The position numbers were made by a program, and so were the translations under genes. From Candidatus Micrarchaeum sp. (lineage in GTDB: Archaea; Micrarchaeota; Micrarchaeia; CABMEP01): a stretch of DNA of 62,707 nt. Location of the stretch: contig DYJP01000001.1 of assembly GCA_020723065.1 (NCBI GenBank), positions 56,555 through 119,261 on the forward strand, given 5' to 3'. This document shows positions 9,639 to 19,266 of the stretch, piece after piece; the first letter of the stretch is position 1; each line of letters starts with the position of its first letter. The notes under the pieces were generated by a model, which was not told the origin of the DNA, searched no databases, and saw nothing but the letters and a program-made list of their open reading frames with translations.

Positions 9639-11651
9639 TTATTCGCTTTTGAGCTCTTTCTTCAGCTCGGCTATCAGCTTGGTCTTTCGAGTACTGTCTT
9701 TGACTGCGTTCTCTATGACGTCAATAAGACTGTAAGCAGGTATTATTTTCACTTTCTTTTTCTTGTCCTCGCTTAGCACTATATCTTCGAGATTTTCTTT
9801 CGGAACTATGACTGTCTTTATTCCCGCGTCTATTGCGGCCTCTACCTTGGCCGTTACTCCCCCTACTGGAAGCACGTCTCCTCTTACGCTCAATGATCCG
9901 GTCATCGCGAGATCTTGTTTGAGGGAAACCCCTTCCATCGCGCTCAGCACTGCAAGTGCCACAGATATAGAGGCGCTGTCACCTTCAACTCCCTCATAGG
10001 TCTGAAGGAACTGTATGTGGACGTCGTATGCGGTAACGTCTTTCTTCATGTGCTTCTTTATTATTGCGCTTACATTGTTCACCGCTTCCTTTGCAATCTC
10101 CCCTAGTTTTCCTGTCGCGATTACCTTTCCTTCAAATTTGGAAGATGCAGGGGTTACCTCCGCGACTATCGGCATGACGAGTCCGCTGCTGCTATCTCCA
10201 AGCACCGCAAGCCCGTTTACTCTTCCAATCTTTGCTCCATGAGTTTTGAGAACGCTATATTCCTTCTTTTGCTCGATCATCATGTGGGAGAGCTGCTGCT
10301 CGATCGTTTGCGCTACTACTTTCGCTTTCAGAATGTGTTGGACATCGACCAATTCAGCATTTTCGTTCTTTGCTATGTCTCCTGCGGCTCTTATGAGTCC
10401 TCCGAGCTCCCTGAGTTTGAGCGTAAGCTTGTGTTTTCTTCCTGCCTTTCTCTTGGCTTCTTTTATTATTTCTATTACCGCTTCTCTTGTGAAGTGCGGT
10501 ATCTTTCCGTCTTTTCTCACTTCTTGTGCGACGAACCTGACTAGCTTCTCTCTGTTTTCCTTGTTGTCCTGCATAGTGTCGTTGAGATATACTTCATATC
10601 CGTAACCTCTGATCCTTGATCTTAAGGCGGGATGCATTTTCTGCAAATCATCAAGGTTTCCAGCCGCCACAAGTACGAAATCGCATGGGACAGGTTCTGT
10701 CCTTGTCAGGGCCCCACTGGACATTTCGCTCTGGCCTGTGATCGGATATTTCTTTTCCTGCATTGCTGTGAGGAGATCCTGCTGCGATTTGGGATTTAAA
10801 GTTCCAACTTCATCTATGTATAATACGCCCATATCCGCCCTGTGTACAGCTCCAGCTTCAACTCTCAGGTGCGGAGGCGTGCCTAATCCCCCTGTCTGTA
10901 ACGGATCATGCTTGACATCTCCGAACAATGCTCCTGCCTTTGCTCCTGTCGCCTCTATGAACGGCGCGGTTCTTCTTCCTGTGTTGTCCACGATAAGCTT
11001 GGGTTCAAGCAAGTCGTCGCGCTTTCCTCCGACCTGCAGTTTTGAGAGGAACATCCACATGGCAAGGAAGAATAGCCCTCCTAGAATCACTGCTGCGATT
11101 ATTGACGAGTATTTTTCAAGGTTTGTCATGTCTGCCAAGTCTACAAATTGGAAAATCAGGAGCCCGATTGCAAGTATTGCCATTATCGTGAGAAGAGGTG
11201 ATATTCCGCTTTTCTTAGGCATATTCTTCTTCATCTTGTTCATGAATACTATCCTTCTTCCCTGGCCCATCTTCTGCTCTTCGCTTGCATGTTCCGGTGG
11301 AAGTCCTTGCGGGTATGTTGTGACTGTGTTTATTTTTGGGTTGTTCTCGTCGAATTCGTTCGGATACGATAATACATCCCTTAAGTTTTCAGCAGGCATG
11401 AGCTCCGCCATTCCCTGTGCGAGCATGCTTTTCCCAGTTCCTGGGGATCCGAGCAACAGTACGTTTCTCCTCTGGGCAGCAGCTTTCTTTACTATATCTA
11501 CCGCCTTGTTCTGGCCTATGATCTGGTCGATTATTTTGTCTGGAATTCTTATATCTGCCGTTGTCTTGAATTTTGGAAGTTCTTTTTCTAGCTCGTGGGT
11601 TTCTTTGCTTTGTATTTCTTGGTGTTTATTAGCTATTGAAGATTTGGTCAT
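9639..11651 (-). CDS. lonB: Archaeal LonB membrane-anchored ATP-dependent protease
   Basis: This protein joins an AAA+ ATPase to a Lon-type Ser/Lys peptidase and is held in the cytoplasmic membrane. Walker A is [10 protein letters not shown] near residue 70. Two transmembrane helices sit at about 148-165 and 182-203, inserted inside the AAA domain as in archaeal LonB. Walker B is LYIDEVGTL near 272. The catalytic serine lies in [13 protein letters not shown] near 555 and the lysine in [10 protein letters not shown] near 600. The ATG at 11651 follows AGGAGTGAT and is preferred to the GTG at 11660. It is a single gene facing the KaiC-like gene tail to tail. Confidence 0.95.
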   Translation of the reverse strand: MTKSSIANKHQEIQSKETHELEKELPKFKTTADIRIPDKIIDQIIGQNKAVDIVKKAAAQRRNVLLLGSPGTGKSMLAQGMAELMPAENLRDVLSYPNEFDENNPKINTVTTYPQGLPPEHASEEQKMGQGRRIVFMNKMKKNMPKKSGISPLLTIMAILAIGLLIFQFVDLADMTNLEKYSSIIAAVILGGLFFLAMWMFLSKLQVGGKRDDLLEPKLIVDNTGRRTAPFIEATGAKAGALFGDVKHDPLQTGGLGTPPHLRVEAGAVHRADMGVLYIDEVGTLNPKSQQDLLTAMQEKKYPITGQSEMSSGALTRTEPVPCDFVLVAAGNLDDLQKMHPALRSRIRGYGYEVYLNDTMQDNKENREKLVRFVAQEVRKDGKIPHFTREAVIEIIKEAKRKAGRKHKLTLKLRELGGLIRAAGDIAKNENAELVDVQHILKAKVVAQTIEQQLSHMMIEQKKEYSVLKTHGAKIGRVNGLAVLGDSSSGLVMPIVAEVTPASSKFEGKVIATGKLGEIAKEAVNNVSAIIKKHMKKDVTAYDVHIQFLQTYEGVEGDSASISVALAVLSAMEGVSLKQDLAMTGSLSVRGDVLPVGGVTAKVEAAIDAGIKTVIVPKENLEDIVLSEDKKKKVKIIPAYSLIDVIENAVKDSTRKTKLIAELKKELKSE

Positions 11652-11753
11652 AAGTATCACTCCTGCAAAAATATGATTGGAAAATATAGTTGCTGATAAT
11701 TTGTATTAAAACTTTATAAATTGTCTTGTGCTTTGTTGGAAATCGGATTAGAG

Positions 11754-12551
11754 TTACTTCATTCTTATGAAAGAAGAATTTCCTGTAGGTATAAATGGCA
11801 TTATTTCGTCCCTACTTTTTCCAAGGTGTCTTGCTATCTTTTCAGCCACAATCTCTTTTCTGTAGTGTCCGGGAGTTACGGAGAAGCAAGTTCTGAAATT
11901 CTCTATTCCGCATTTTTCCGGAAGGCATTTGAGCTCTCCGCTGTGGTTAAGTCCCACTAGCAGCTTGAGCGAAGTGCTCCTGAAATAATTTTTCCTTCCG
12001 GCTATGAAAAAGCTTCCTTTGTCAAGATATTCTCCAGGAGGGGGAGACTTGCTTACCTGGTCCTTGGAGACATAATAAACGTCAATCGTGGCGTATCCCG
12101 CCTTCCATGCTGTTGAATAGCATGCGGCGAACTGTGCAGCCTGTTTTAATGAATCTTCTGAAGCTCTAGCTCCATTCTTGAGCACAACTACGGACGCTCC
12201 CGTGATGTCAGCATGGAAGAAAAGATCGTTCGACTCCAGCCTTTTTTTGACTATTTCCTCGTTCTGTCCTGCGCTCTTTCCGCCTATTGCAAGCAGCCCT
12301 TCGTTCGTCATGAACCAGTGGTAGTTCTCGTACCACTGCTTTTTAGCCTGCTTTTCTTGGTTCAGTTTTTCCTTTATTTCATTTTCGGCTTTCCTGCTTT
12401 CCAGTCTTTCTTTCTCTTTCTTTATCTCGATTTTAGTCTGGTCTATCGCTTTCATTGTGTCAGCGAGCTTCTGCTTCATCTTTTTTGATTTTTCAAAATA
12501 GATATTTGCGTTGTCGTATGCGGATTTATTCGGATCTATAGTTATCTCCAT
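11754..12551 (-). CDS. NFACT-R (DUF814) domain protein, lacking NFACT-N
   Basis: The C-terminal part matches the NFACT-R/DUF814 domain of the Rqc2/NEMF/FbpA family: FHADITGASVVVLKNGARAS, then YYVSKDQVSKSPPPGEYLDKGSF. An N-terminal coiled coil (residues ~10-75, rich in Lys/Glu) precedes it. Full-length archaeal members are roughly 600-700 residues and begin with the NFACT-N domain; this ORF has 265. The ATG at 12551 begins with a sensible sequence and nothing homologous to NFACT-N lies upstream, so I see a domain-reduced gene rather than a frameshift. Full-length family members act on stalled large ribosomal subunits; whether this one does is unknown. Confidence 0.85.
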   Translation of the reverse strand: MEITIDPNKSAYDNANIYFEKSKKMKQKLADTMKAIDQTKIEIKKEKERLESRKAENEIKEKLNQEKQAKKQWYENYHWFMTNEGLLAIGGKSAGQNEEIVKKRLESNDLFFHADITGASVVVLKNGARASEDSLKQAAQFAACYSTAWKAGYATIDVYYVSKDQVSKSPPPGEYLDKGSFFIAGRKNYFRSTSLKLLVGLNHSGELKCLPEKCGIENFRTCFSVTPGHYRKEIVAEKIARHLGKSRDEIMPFIPTGNSSFIRMK

Positions 12552-12612
12552 GCTATGATTACCTGTCTATATCTTATTAAGTTTTGCGACTGGGAACTTA
12601 AATCCAGTAAAG

Positions 12613-12756
12613 ATGGGGATATGGATATAGAGGGATAGGTCGATGATATGGTTTTTGGCAGAGGATCCGATAGCGATAATGATAAGGAACAAGGAAATAT
12701 CGGACAAGTTCAGGAACTTCTTCTATGTATTATGGGAGCATGCGAATAGATCGTAA
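12613..12756 (+). pseudogene. TrmB-type regulator C-terminal remnant (repeat copy A)
   Basis: The 323-nt gap between the NFACT-R gene and the PIN gene contains this degenerate repeat. One frame reads MGIWI-stop-RDRSMIWFLAEDP and then IRNKEISDKFRNFFYVLWEHA, clearly the same peptide as copies at 19799-20120, 60898-60988 and 62469-62707. The pattern (IAIMIRNKEI, then FRNFFxxLWEHA) is that of the end of TrmB/PLD-like transcriptional regulators. There is an in-frame TAG and no helix-turn-helix part, so it cannot encode a regulator. The remainder of the gap (12757-12874) holds only the promoter for the next gene. Confidence 0.7.
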
Positions 12757-12874
12757 TTAAGGCGAATGGAAACGCTAATCGCTCTATCTAAAAAGTACTA
12801 GACTATAATCGCATATAATTTCGGACTTCTTGACTAAAAGTAAATGTTTTATACTTTAGCCACTACTTTTCTAT

Positions 12875-13297
12875 ATGGTTGCAGCTTCAAAAAAAGTCGG
12901 GATTAAACAGGTAATGCTCGACACCAATGCGCTGGTTTTTTCAGTTCAGAACAAGGTGGATTTTGTTTCAAGAATAACTGAAATGCTTGAAGGATGCAAC
13001 TTTGAATTCATCATTCCTTCTGGAGTTGTAGATGAGCTTCAGATGATGATTAATTCTAAATCTATAAAGACAAAGGATAAACTTTCCGCTGGCATCTCTC
13101 TTAAATTGATATCTGGCCTTGTGAATCAAAGGAAGATTAAGGTGGTCGACTCCGATCTTCCTGTTGATGATTGGATGATCAAACAGGCTAAACTGCCTGA
13201 AAACAAGGGCAGGCTGGCTGTTTTCACATATGATCGCCCACTCAAGCAATATTTAAAAAAGTTGGGAGTACAATTAATATTACTAAAGAAATACTGA
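12875..13297 (+). CDS. PIN-domain endoribonuclease (Fcf1/VapC9-like)
   Basis: PIN domains are metal-dependent ribonucleases. The acidic residues are visible as MLDTNALVF near residue 18, VVDELQ near 55, VDDWMIKQA near 105 and FTYDRPL near 124. A single PIN gene next to rpoE1 and spt4 is a conserved archaeal arrangement, and these proteins resemble the rRNA-processing nuclease Fcf1/Utp24 more than toxin VapCs. No antitoxin gene adjoins it, which supports a housekeeping role. It lies about 60 nt before rpoE1 on the same strand. Confidence 0.85.
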   Translation: MVAASKKVGIKQVMLDTNALVFSVQNKVDFVSRITEMLEGCNFEFIIPSGVVDELQMMINSKSIKTKDKLSAGISLKLISGLVNQRKIKVVDSDLPVDDWMIKQAKLPENKGRLAVFTYDRPLKQYLKKLGVQLILLKKY

Positions 13298-13356
13298 TTA
13301 TATATTGATCAGGTATTTCTTTTTTGGCTTTTTATATTTGGAAGAGGTTAGATTTT

Positions 13357-13962
13357 ATGTATAAAGTTCTCACTGTTTCAGACACTGTAAGAGTGCCACC
13401 ATCCTATTTCACCATGGATCTTAATTCAGCGATATTGAGGATAATTCAGGAGAAATACGAGAGAAAGGTAGATCTCGAGAACGGAGTGGTGCTTAGGATC
13501 TGGAACATTCACGAAATAACAGGAGGAAAGGTCGTGCTCGGAGACGGAGCCGCCTACTACGACGTGAAGTATAACGTTCTCTCGTTCATACCAGAGATCC
13601 ACGAAGTGATCAATGGAGAGGTTTCCGAAGTTATGGACTTCGGAATGTTCGTAAACATGGGTCCTTTCGACGGCTTGGTACATCTTTCGCAGATCGCTAA
13701 CGATTTCATAACGTTTGACAAGAAGTCAGGCAACCTCGTCATGAAAGGAAGCAAGCACTCGATCAAGAAGGGAGACTTTGTCCGCGCAAGGATAGTTTCT
13801 GTGAGCCTGAAGCCCACGATTCCTGAGACGAAGATAGCGCTTACAATGAAGAGCGATGGTCTCGGCGGAATGAGCTGGCTCCAAGAAGAGGAGAAGGCGA
13901 AGAAGCCAAAGAGAGAGGGCAAGGAAGAGAAGAAGGAGAAGAAATCCAAGAAGAAGGAATAA
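13357..13962 (+). CDS. rpoE1: DNA-directed RNA polymerase subunit E' (Rpb7)
   Basis: RpoE' forms the stalk of archaeal RNA polymerase with RpoF. The N-terminal tip domain begins MYKVLTVSDTVRVPP, and an S1 RNA-binding domain follows (EVINGEVSEVMDFGMFVNMGPFDGLVHLSQI, near residues 75-110). The C-terminal ~30 residues are a Lys/Glu-rich tail (KKEKKSKKKE). I set the start at ATG 13357, eight bases after AGAGGT; the TTG at 13324 used in the ORF track has no ribosome binding site. Confidence 0.95.
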   Translation: MYKVLTVSDTVRVPPSYFTMDLNSAILRIIQEKYERKVDLENGVVLRIWNIHEITGGKVVLGDGAAYYDVKYNVLSFIPEIHEVINGEVSEVMDFGMFVNMGPFDGLVHLSQIANDFITFDKKSGNLVMKGSKHSIKKGDFVRARIVSVSLKPTIPETKIALTMKSDGLGGMSWLQEEEKAKKPKREGKEEKKEKKSKKKE

Positions 13963-13977
13963 TGAGAAGTGATTTTT

Positions 13978-14166
13978 ATGGAGAAAGCATGCAAGGTCTG
14001 TAAGTACATATCTAGTGGTGAGGTTAAGTGTCCGCTTTGCGGAAGCGACAAGCTCACAGACAAGTTCAGCGGGTTGGTTATAATCGTTAACCCTGAGATT
14101 TCAGATATAGCAAAGAAGCTGAACATCAAGGCTCCAGGAAAATACGCCGCGAAGATAAATGAATAA
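13978..14166 (+). CDS. spt4: Transcription elongation factor Spt4 (RpoE'')
   Basis: Spt4 is a small zinc protein that pairs with Spt5 to promote elongation. The 62-residue product has the zinc ligands CKVC at residues 5-8 and CPLC near 18-21, followed by the WSG/SG-type core (KFSGLVIIVNPEISDIAKKL). It begins 15 nt after rpoE1 stops, the usual archaeal arrangement. The ATG at 13978 is preferred to the upstream GTG at 13969. Confidence 0.93.
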   Translation: MEKACKVCKYISSGEVKCPLCGSDKLTDKFSGLVIIVNPEISDIAKKLNIKAPGKYAAKINE

Positions 14167-14215
14167 ATTATTATCTTCTTTTCTAAAATTTTATTTTAAT
14201 AAATTTTTTTGTGTT

Positions 14216-16858
14216 TTAATTCCATTCAGTCTTTTTCTTTTTTGATCTTCTGTTCAGCCACTTCTTTATTTCGAACAGCAGAGTCAGCGAGAAGATCATC
14301 GGCAATGCATAGGCCCACTGCATGAGCGACATTTGCTTAAGCTCGAAAATTCCGGAAAGGAACGGCACGTAAAATGCAAGGAGCATCAAACCCACTATGA
14401 CAGATATGGAGAGTATAATGTGCCTTGATGTTCGTTTTATAGACTTGATTATTGAGTCGTCTATTGAAACCGAATTCAGGATTATGCCTATAACCGCAAC
14501 AAGAAGTGTGCCTATTGTTAACGACCTTTCGAATCCTTTGAAGATCGGCAGCGTGGTGAATATTCCAATGTATATTGAAACGAAAAGCGCGATAAGCAGC
14601 ATGAAGGCATACTCTCCAGTCTGCGGGAACTTCTTGGAAGTTTTTTTTCTTAGAGATTCTTCGTAGATGCTTTCTTTAGCGAAGCTTGTTGATATCGCAG
14701 TGTCAGCTATCAAGTTGATGAGGAGAATCTGCATCGCAGTCACCATGTCCCCGGTGAATATTATCGCGTTCACCATTATCGTGAAGAATATGGATAGGTC
14801 GGATGCGAACAGTGCGTAGAAAGTCCTTTCTATGGCGCGCCTCATGTCCTTTGACTCTTCGATCAGATCTATCATCGATTCGTAGCTGTCATTCTTGATT
14901 ATTCCTTCTGCATTGTATTTTATCGTGTCCGGTGAGCTTTCCACTGCAAGAGCAACGTTAGAGTAGAGGAAAGGGGAGGAGTCTATCCCGGTCGATTCGA
15001 TGTAAGTTACCTGATGTCCTTCTTGCCTGAACGTGTCTAGTATTATCTTTTCGTATTCCGTGGTGGACTCAGAAAATACGGTTGTATCCAGTATTCTTTT
15101 CATCCTTTCTTCGGGTCTGAGGAACTTTATCTCGTCGCAGATCATGGCCTTGGATCCTTTTTGCATAACTCCGATTTCTCTCGCGAAATTAACCGCCTTT
15201 CCGCTCGACTCAGTTGTTATGATTATAGGTCTTATCCCGGAGCTTATTAGGGTCTCTATCCTCTTTTTTATTTCGTGTTTCGGCGGGTCGTATATCCCTA
15301 TCAGTGAAAGCAATGTGAAATATTCTGGTTCATTTTTCTTCCATGCAAATGCAAACGCGTAGACAGTCTGACCCCTTGCGCTCATTTTCGCCTGTACAGT
15401 TTCCATCTCATTCTTTATCTTCTTGTCTATCTTCAGGAATTTCCCGTTGGAGTACATGGACTTGCATCGGTTGGCTACATCTTCGACGGGGCCGAACATC
15501 GTGAATGTTGTCCTGTTTCTGCTCCTGAGCTGCGTGATTGTGACTTTCTCGTCCTGTCTTCTGTTTAAGGCGATCCATTCTCCTCTGATGTTGTTGATTG
15601 GCACCCTGTTCTTCATCGCCATGACGATCAGCGCGCCTTCTATCGGGTCGCCGTCCATAATGCGGCTGTCATTTGCGTATTCCAGGCTTGCCTCTGTTGA
15701 TGCCGCCGCAAGTTCGGTGAGCAGGTCTATGGATGCATAGCTCTTCGCTCCCTTGAACATTCCGAGCGTGTCCCATCCGTCTCCAGTTACTGTTATCTCT
15801 TTCCTGTCCGTCCAGAGGTTTCTTACCGTGGGTTCGTTCCTGCTTAGCGACTTCAGTATCTCAGTGCTTATAATGGTGGTTCTTCCGAGCTTGTCCACCA
15901 TGCTCTCTTTTCTTATTATTGCAAATTTGGACATCCTTTCCATTGAGCTTGCATAGATGTAGGATGCGATTGAATACACTGTCTCCGGTACCGCCGCCAC
16001 TATGGCAGCAGCCGTGATTACCACCGAAGTGAAAATCGGAACTTCGTCAAGCGTAAGCTGGAGAAGGATCACAAGCGATGCAAGGTATACCACCGGAGTG
16101 AAAGAATCCGTAGCCTTCTTCACCCTTCCTATCGCGTCGTTTCTCTTGGGGTCTGCGGAGAAGGGCTCCCTTATTCCGTATGTTATATGGTACTTCGTCT
16201 TCTCTCCGATTGACGTCACTCTCATCATTAGCTCCCCCTGGATCACGAACGTTCCTGCGTAAACGGAGGCGGGATCCGATTTGTACGGCTTGAAGCTTTT
16301 CTGCACCTCAAGTTCCGGAAGCTTGTCCACCACTTCTCCCCTGAATATACTTTCGTCAACTTTGCATTCCGAGGACTTTATTACGATTCCGTCTGCCGGG
16401 ATCATCATTCCTGTTTTAAGAAGCACTATGTCTCCGGGAACTATGTCTTCTATCCTGACGCGCTTTACCATGCCATCCCTGAATACTCTGGTATCTCCGG
16501 AGAATTCAGAGGTGTTGCTTATTATCTTGGCCTCTGTGTCCTTTTCCCTCTTCCAGTTCATGGCTATTGTTATGGAAATTATCAGGAGGATAGAGATTCC
16601 TTCGATAACGCTGACTGTGGAAAGGAATATCGCAGCAAGTATGAGTAGGAGTATAGGGTAGCTGAACTGGGAAAAGAATATGTCTAAGTTTTTGCTTCGT
16701 ACATAGGAGACGAGTCTGTTCTTCCCGTGCTTCTTTTCCAGTTCTTTTGCCTCTACAGTTGTGAGCCCTATAGGCATTATCTTTCCGGTTGAGATCTGCT
16801 TAGAAATAGTTTCATCTTTTCCGTTTTTTTCATTCTGGTTGGATTTTTTAGGAGCCAT
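14216..16858 (-). CDS. P-type ATPase-like membrane protein with catalytic motifs lost (pseudoenzyme)
   Basis: The overall plan is that of a P2-type cation ATPase of full length (880 residues): two N-terminal transmembrane helices near residues 65-100, actuator domain, helix pair near 255-300, large cytoplasmic loop, and six C-terminal helices. Family landmarks remain, such as PGDIVLLKTGMMIPADG, IYDPPKHEI and INLIADTAI. The catalytic motifs do not: DKTGTLT is replaced by STEILKS after MVDKLGRTTII; TGES by FRGEV; TGD by TTES; and GDGVND by STGIDSS. The phosphorylated Asp is therefore absent. The reading frame is open throughout, which argues for a maintained non-pumping protein. It lies 33 nt downstream of a DUF373 membrane protein gene. 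Confidence 0.85.
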   Translation of the reverse strand: MAPKKSNQNEKNGKDETISKQISTGKIMPIGLTTVEAKELEKKHGKNRLVSYVRSKNLDIFFSQFSYPILLLILAAIFLSTVSVIEGISILLIISITIAMNWKREKDTEAKIISNTSEFSGDTRVFRDGMVKRVRIEDIVPGDIVLLKTGMMIPADGIVIKSSECKVDESIFRGEVVDKLPELEVQKSFKPYKSDPASVYAGTFVIQGELMMRVTSIGEKTKYHITYGIREPFSADPKRNDAIGRVKKATDSFTPVVYLASLVILLQLTLDEVPIFTSVVITAAAIVAAVPETVYSIASYIYASSMERMSKFAIIRKESMVDKLGRTTIISTEILKSLSRNEPTVRNLWTDRKEITVTGDGWDTLGMFKGAKSYASIDLLTELAAASTEASLEYANDSRIMDGDPIEGALIVMAMKNRVPINNIRGEWIALNRRQDEKVTITQLRSRNRTTFTMFGPVEDVANRCKSMYSNGKFLKIDKKIKNEMETVQAKMSARGQTVYAFAFAWKKNEPEYFTLLSLIGIYDPPKHEIKKRIETLISSGIRPIIITTESSGKAVNFAREIGVMQKGSKAMICDEIKFLRPEERMKRILDTTVFSESTTEYEKIILDTFRQEGHQVTYIESTGIDSSPFLYSNVALAVESSPDTIKYNAEGIIKNDSYESMIDLIEESKDMRRAIERTFYALFASDLSIFFTIMVNAIIFTGDMVTAMQILLINLIADTAISTSFAKESIYEESLRKKTSKKFPQTGEYAFMLLIALFVSIYIGIFTTLPIFKGFERSLTIGTLLVAVIGIILNSVSIDDSIIKSIKRTSRHIILSISVIVGLMLLAFYVPFLSGIFELKQMSLMQWAYALPMIFSLTLLFEIKKWLNRRSKKKKTEWN

Positions 16859-16890
16859 ATTTATCAAGTTTCAGTTTAAGCTTTGACGGT

Positions 16891-18117
16891 TTACTGCTTG
16901 ACGATTACCCTTTCCGCCACGCTGCTGATTCTTTCCAGCTTGAGGGGTATTCTTGTACCTATCGGAGTCTGCGCTATCGCGGTTTCGGCCTTCCGGTCTA
17001 TTCCTATTATCTTTCCGATGTAGGCGCCTATATCGGTTATCACTTCCTTGCCCTCAAGCTTCATTTTGACTGCGATCTTGACCTTGAGCTTTCTTGCGAT
17101 CTCTATGGTCAGGAGTGATACTGCTATAGTGAGTATTATCGTGGCCATGAATTCGTAAAACCATGAATCACCAATCACCCATGAAAGCGCTATGTAGCTG
17201 AGGAAGGATACCATTAATCCGTTCACAGTGTACTGCCCGGTATCCACGAGTTCGAAATAGCTTCCTTTCGGATAAAGTTCTATTGTTTTGCCTACCATCA
17301 GAAGTACTATTATGACCAGGAGGAATGGGGAGAATATGGGCCTGAGGCTGTAGGCCACGGATTCCACGAAAGAGTAGCCGTTCTGTGTGGCGAAGGTGTA
17401 TTCGTTCACCCCTATTGAAAGCGAGATTATCGCCAATGCCAGTATTGGAACATACACAACCAGCGCCATCTTAGTAGAAGGCATGATCAGGTTCCTTATG
17501 GTGTTAATCATGAACTCCTCCACTCCGAAACCTTTCAGAAGCAGATATAACCCTACGATCCCGATTATTGGTTTCCAGCCGTACCCTAAAGTGTCGCTGA
17601 TGAGGAATGAGATAAGTATCAACGCAGGTATTCCGAAGAAAAGCCTTGCATAGTAAGGCTCCTTAAGCTTGCCAAGAAGCGTGACGTATGTTTTTTCCAG
17701 TTCCTTTGCCTGCTTCATAACCACTGTTTTCTTTGAGTCTATCTTGACTCTGGAAGAGATTAGAGGAAGTATCTCCTCGTCGTCCGCTCCGTCCGTCACG
17801 AATATACAGGAGGTTGCGTGGAACTGTTGGAGTATTGATTCCAGTTGGGTAACTAGCTTCTTGTCTGCCTTGTATCCGAGCGAGTTATCTCCAGTGATGG
17901 TGACAATCTCTGCCTTTTTAGTCTTTGTGATTTCATCATATATCTTTACCGCCTGGAACATCGCGTTTGCATCCACTTCTTCAGGGTCGTGAAGTAGTAG
18001 ATTTGTGGCTGCCTGTACGTTTGCCTGCCGTCCTATGACTGGACCTATTATTTTAGCTTTCTTGCCCAGGTCATCGTCTCTGTCGACGCACAATATTAAG
18101 ACATTATCCTTCGCCAT
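16891..18117 (-). CDS. DUF373 family archaeal membrane protein
   Basis: The first ~140 residues match the soluble part of DUF373 (ILCVDRDDDLGKKAKIIGPVIGR, then ITGDNSLGYKADKK and FVTDGADDEEILP). At least six hydrophobic segments follow between residues ~165 and 340, and the protein ends in a small soluble domain (~345-408). The family is nearly restricted to archaea and has no established function. ATG 18117 follows AGGTGCGTT. It is upstream of and close to the P-type ATPase pseudoenzyme on the same strand, so the two probably share a transcript. Confidence 0.88.
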   Translation of the reverse strand: MAKDNVLILCVDRDDDLGKKAKIIGPVIGRQANVQAATNLLLHDPEEVDANAMFQAVKIYDEITKTKKAEIVTITGDNSLGYKADKKLVTQLESILQQFHATSCIFVTDGADDEEILPLISSRVKIDSKKTVVMKQAKELEKTYVTLLGKLKEPYYARLFFGIPALILISFLISDTLGYGWKPIIGIVGLYLLLKGFGVEEFMINTIRNLIMPSTKMALVVYVPILALAIISLSIGVNEYTFATQNGYSFVESVAYSLRPIFSPFLLVIIVLLMVGKTIELYPKGSYFELVDTGQYTVNGLMVSFLSYIALSWVIGDSWFYEFMATIILTIAVSLLTIEIARKLKVKIAVKMKLEGKEVITDIGAYIGKIIGIDRKAETAIAQTPIGTRIPLKLERISSVAERVIVKQ

Positions 18118-18368
18118 TAACGCACCTTGCTTCCTCCTTCACGGCCACTTTTTCTTTTTTTTTCGACCGTTCCTTCTTCAACTGATTTGAGAATAGTTGT
18201 ATTTTAATATTTATAAAGGATACTATCGTATATTATAATATAGCTATTATATTTTAATCCTTAGAAAAATTTCCACGCGGCTGATCATTGGTTATGCTTT
18301 TGAATTATTTAGGTAGAATCGAATTTCATTAGTTTCAGGTTCTTAAAGTTTGTTAAAAGTTGATTAGT

Positions 18369-19193
18369 ATGGAAGAAAAGGAAAACATAAAGGTCGTTAT
18401 ACCAGGAGAGGTATTGGGCACCGAAGAGGAATTCCTTCCAGGGGAGGGAACTTCTACAGACAAGGAAGGAAATATCCGCGCAGTAGTGGCTGGAAAAGTG
18501 AACGTTGACGAGAACAGACAGATTACTATTTCTTCAAGTGATGTTCTGCAAAAGATAAAAGTAGGGGACGTGGTTTATGGAATGGTGGAGGAGATGTTCG
18601 AATCTGTGGCATTTATAACAATGGAGCATAAGGCGTCTCCTTCGTCTAAACAGATAACCCATACATCTGCAATCATTCCTGTTTCTGAAATTCAGGAAGG
18701 ATACATCGAATGCATAAGGGATGCGATTCATGTCGGAGATTTCGTTAAGGCAGTAGTGACGGAACTAACTCCTTTCAGAGTGGTGTTAAGCCTCAAGCCC
18801 AAGGGAATGGGCGTGGTGCAGGCTTTCTGCTCTTATGACAGGCAGCCGATGGATCTAAAGGGAGACGTTTTGGTTTGTTCCAAATGCGGTCAGAGGGAGA
18901 AAAGAAAGTTAGGGACTCCTTATGGCGAGTACGAGTTCACAGGTAAGCTTGACCTTTCAATGCTAAGAAAGGAAAGGCAGGAACGAAGGCCGCCACGGGA
19001 AGGGGGCTTCAGGGACAGGGGGTCAAGGGGTGGAGATCGTGGTGGAAGAGGATTCAGTGGCGGTGATAGAGGGAGATTCCGAAGAGATAGAGGCCCGAGA
19101 AGAAGCGAAGGCGGTCCGCGTAGGGAAAGATCTGGAAGATCTGGTTCTTTTCAGCAGAAGAGTGGAAGATTCGGAGGACAGTCAAAGTTTTAA
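18369..19193 (+). CDS. csl4: Exosome RNA-binding subunit Csl4 with RGG-rich tail
   Basis: Csl4 is one of the cap proteins of the archaeal RNA exosome. The order is an N-terminal domain with PGEVLGTEEEFLPGEGT near residue 12, an S1 domain (VKVGDVVYGMVEEMF through VVLSLKPKG) and a zinc ribbon (CSYDRQPM, VCSKCGQ) near residues 155-178. A tail of ~75 residues follows, dominated by RG and GGDRG repeats, which is unusual: typical archaeal Csl4 proteins stop near 190 residues. The ATG at 18369 is chosen over TTG 18360. It is followed by rpoL, a common archaeal pairing. Confidence 0.92.
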   Translation: MEEKENIKVVIPGEVLGTEEEFLPGEGTSTDKEGNIRAVVAGKVNVDENRQITISSSDVLQKIKVGDVVYGMVEEMFESVAFITMEHKASPSSKQITHTSAIIPVSEIQEGYIECIRDAIHVGDFVKAVVTELTPFRVVLSLKPKGMGVVQAFCSYDRQPMDLKGDVLVCSKCGQREKRKLGTPYGEYEFTGKLDLSMLRKERQERRPPREGGFRDRGSRGGDRGGRGFSGGDRGRFRRDRGPRRSEGGPRRERSGRSGSFQQKSGRFGGQSKF

Positions 19194-19266
19194 TCTTTAT
19201 GCCTGATATTAATAATGCATTTGATATTTTGCTTGTATTTATCGGATTTTTTCTGAGGTGTTTTTT

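Noticed and set aside
10738-11676. 312-codon plus-strand ORF antisense to lonB
   Set aside because: It is the mirror of the LonB frame; the minus strand encodes an intact Lon protease and the plus-strand product is hydrophobic nonsense with no ribosome binding site.
14216-16858. P-type ATPase treated as an ordinary pseudogene
   Set aside because: There is no stop or frameshift in 880 codons and structural motifs are kept, so a maintained pseudoenzyme is the better description.
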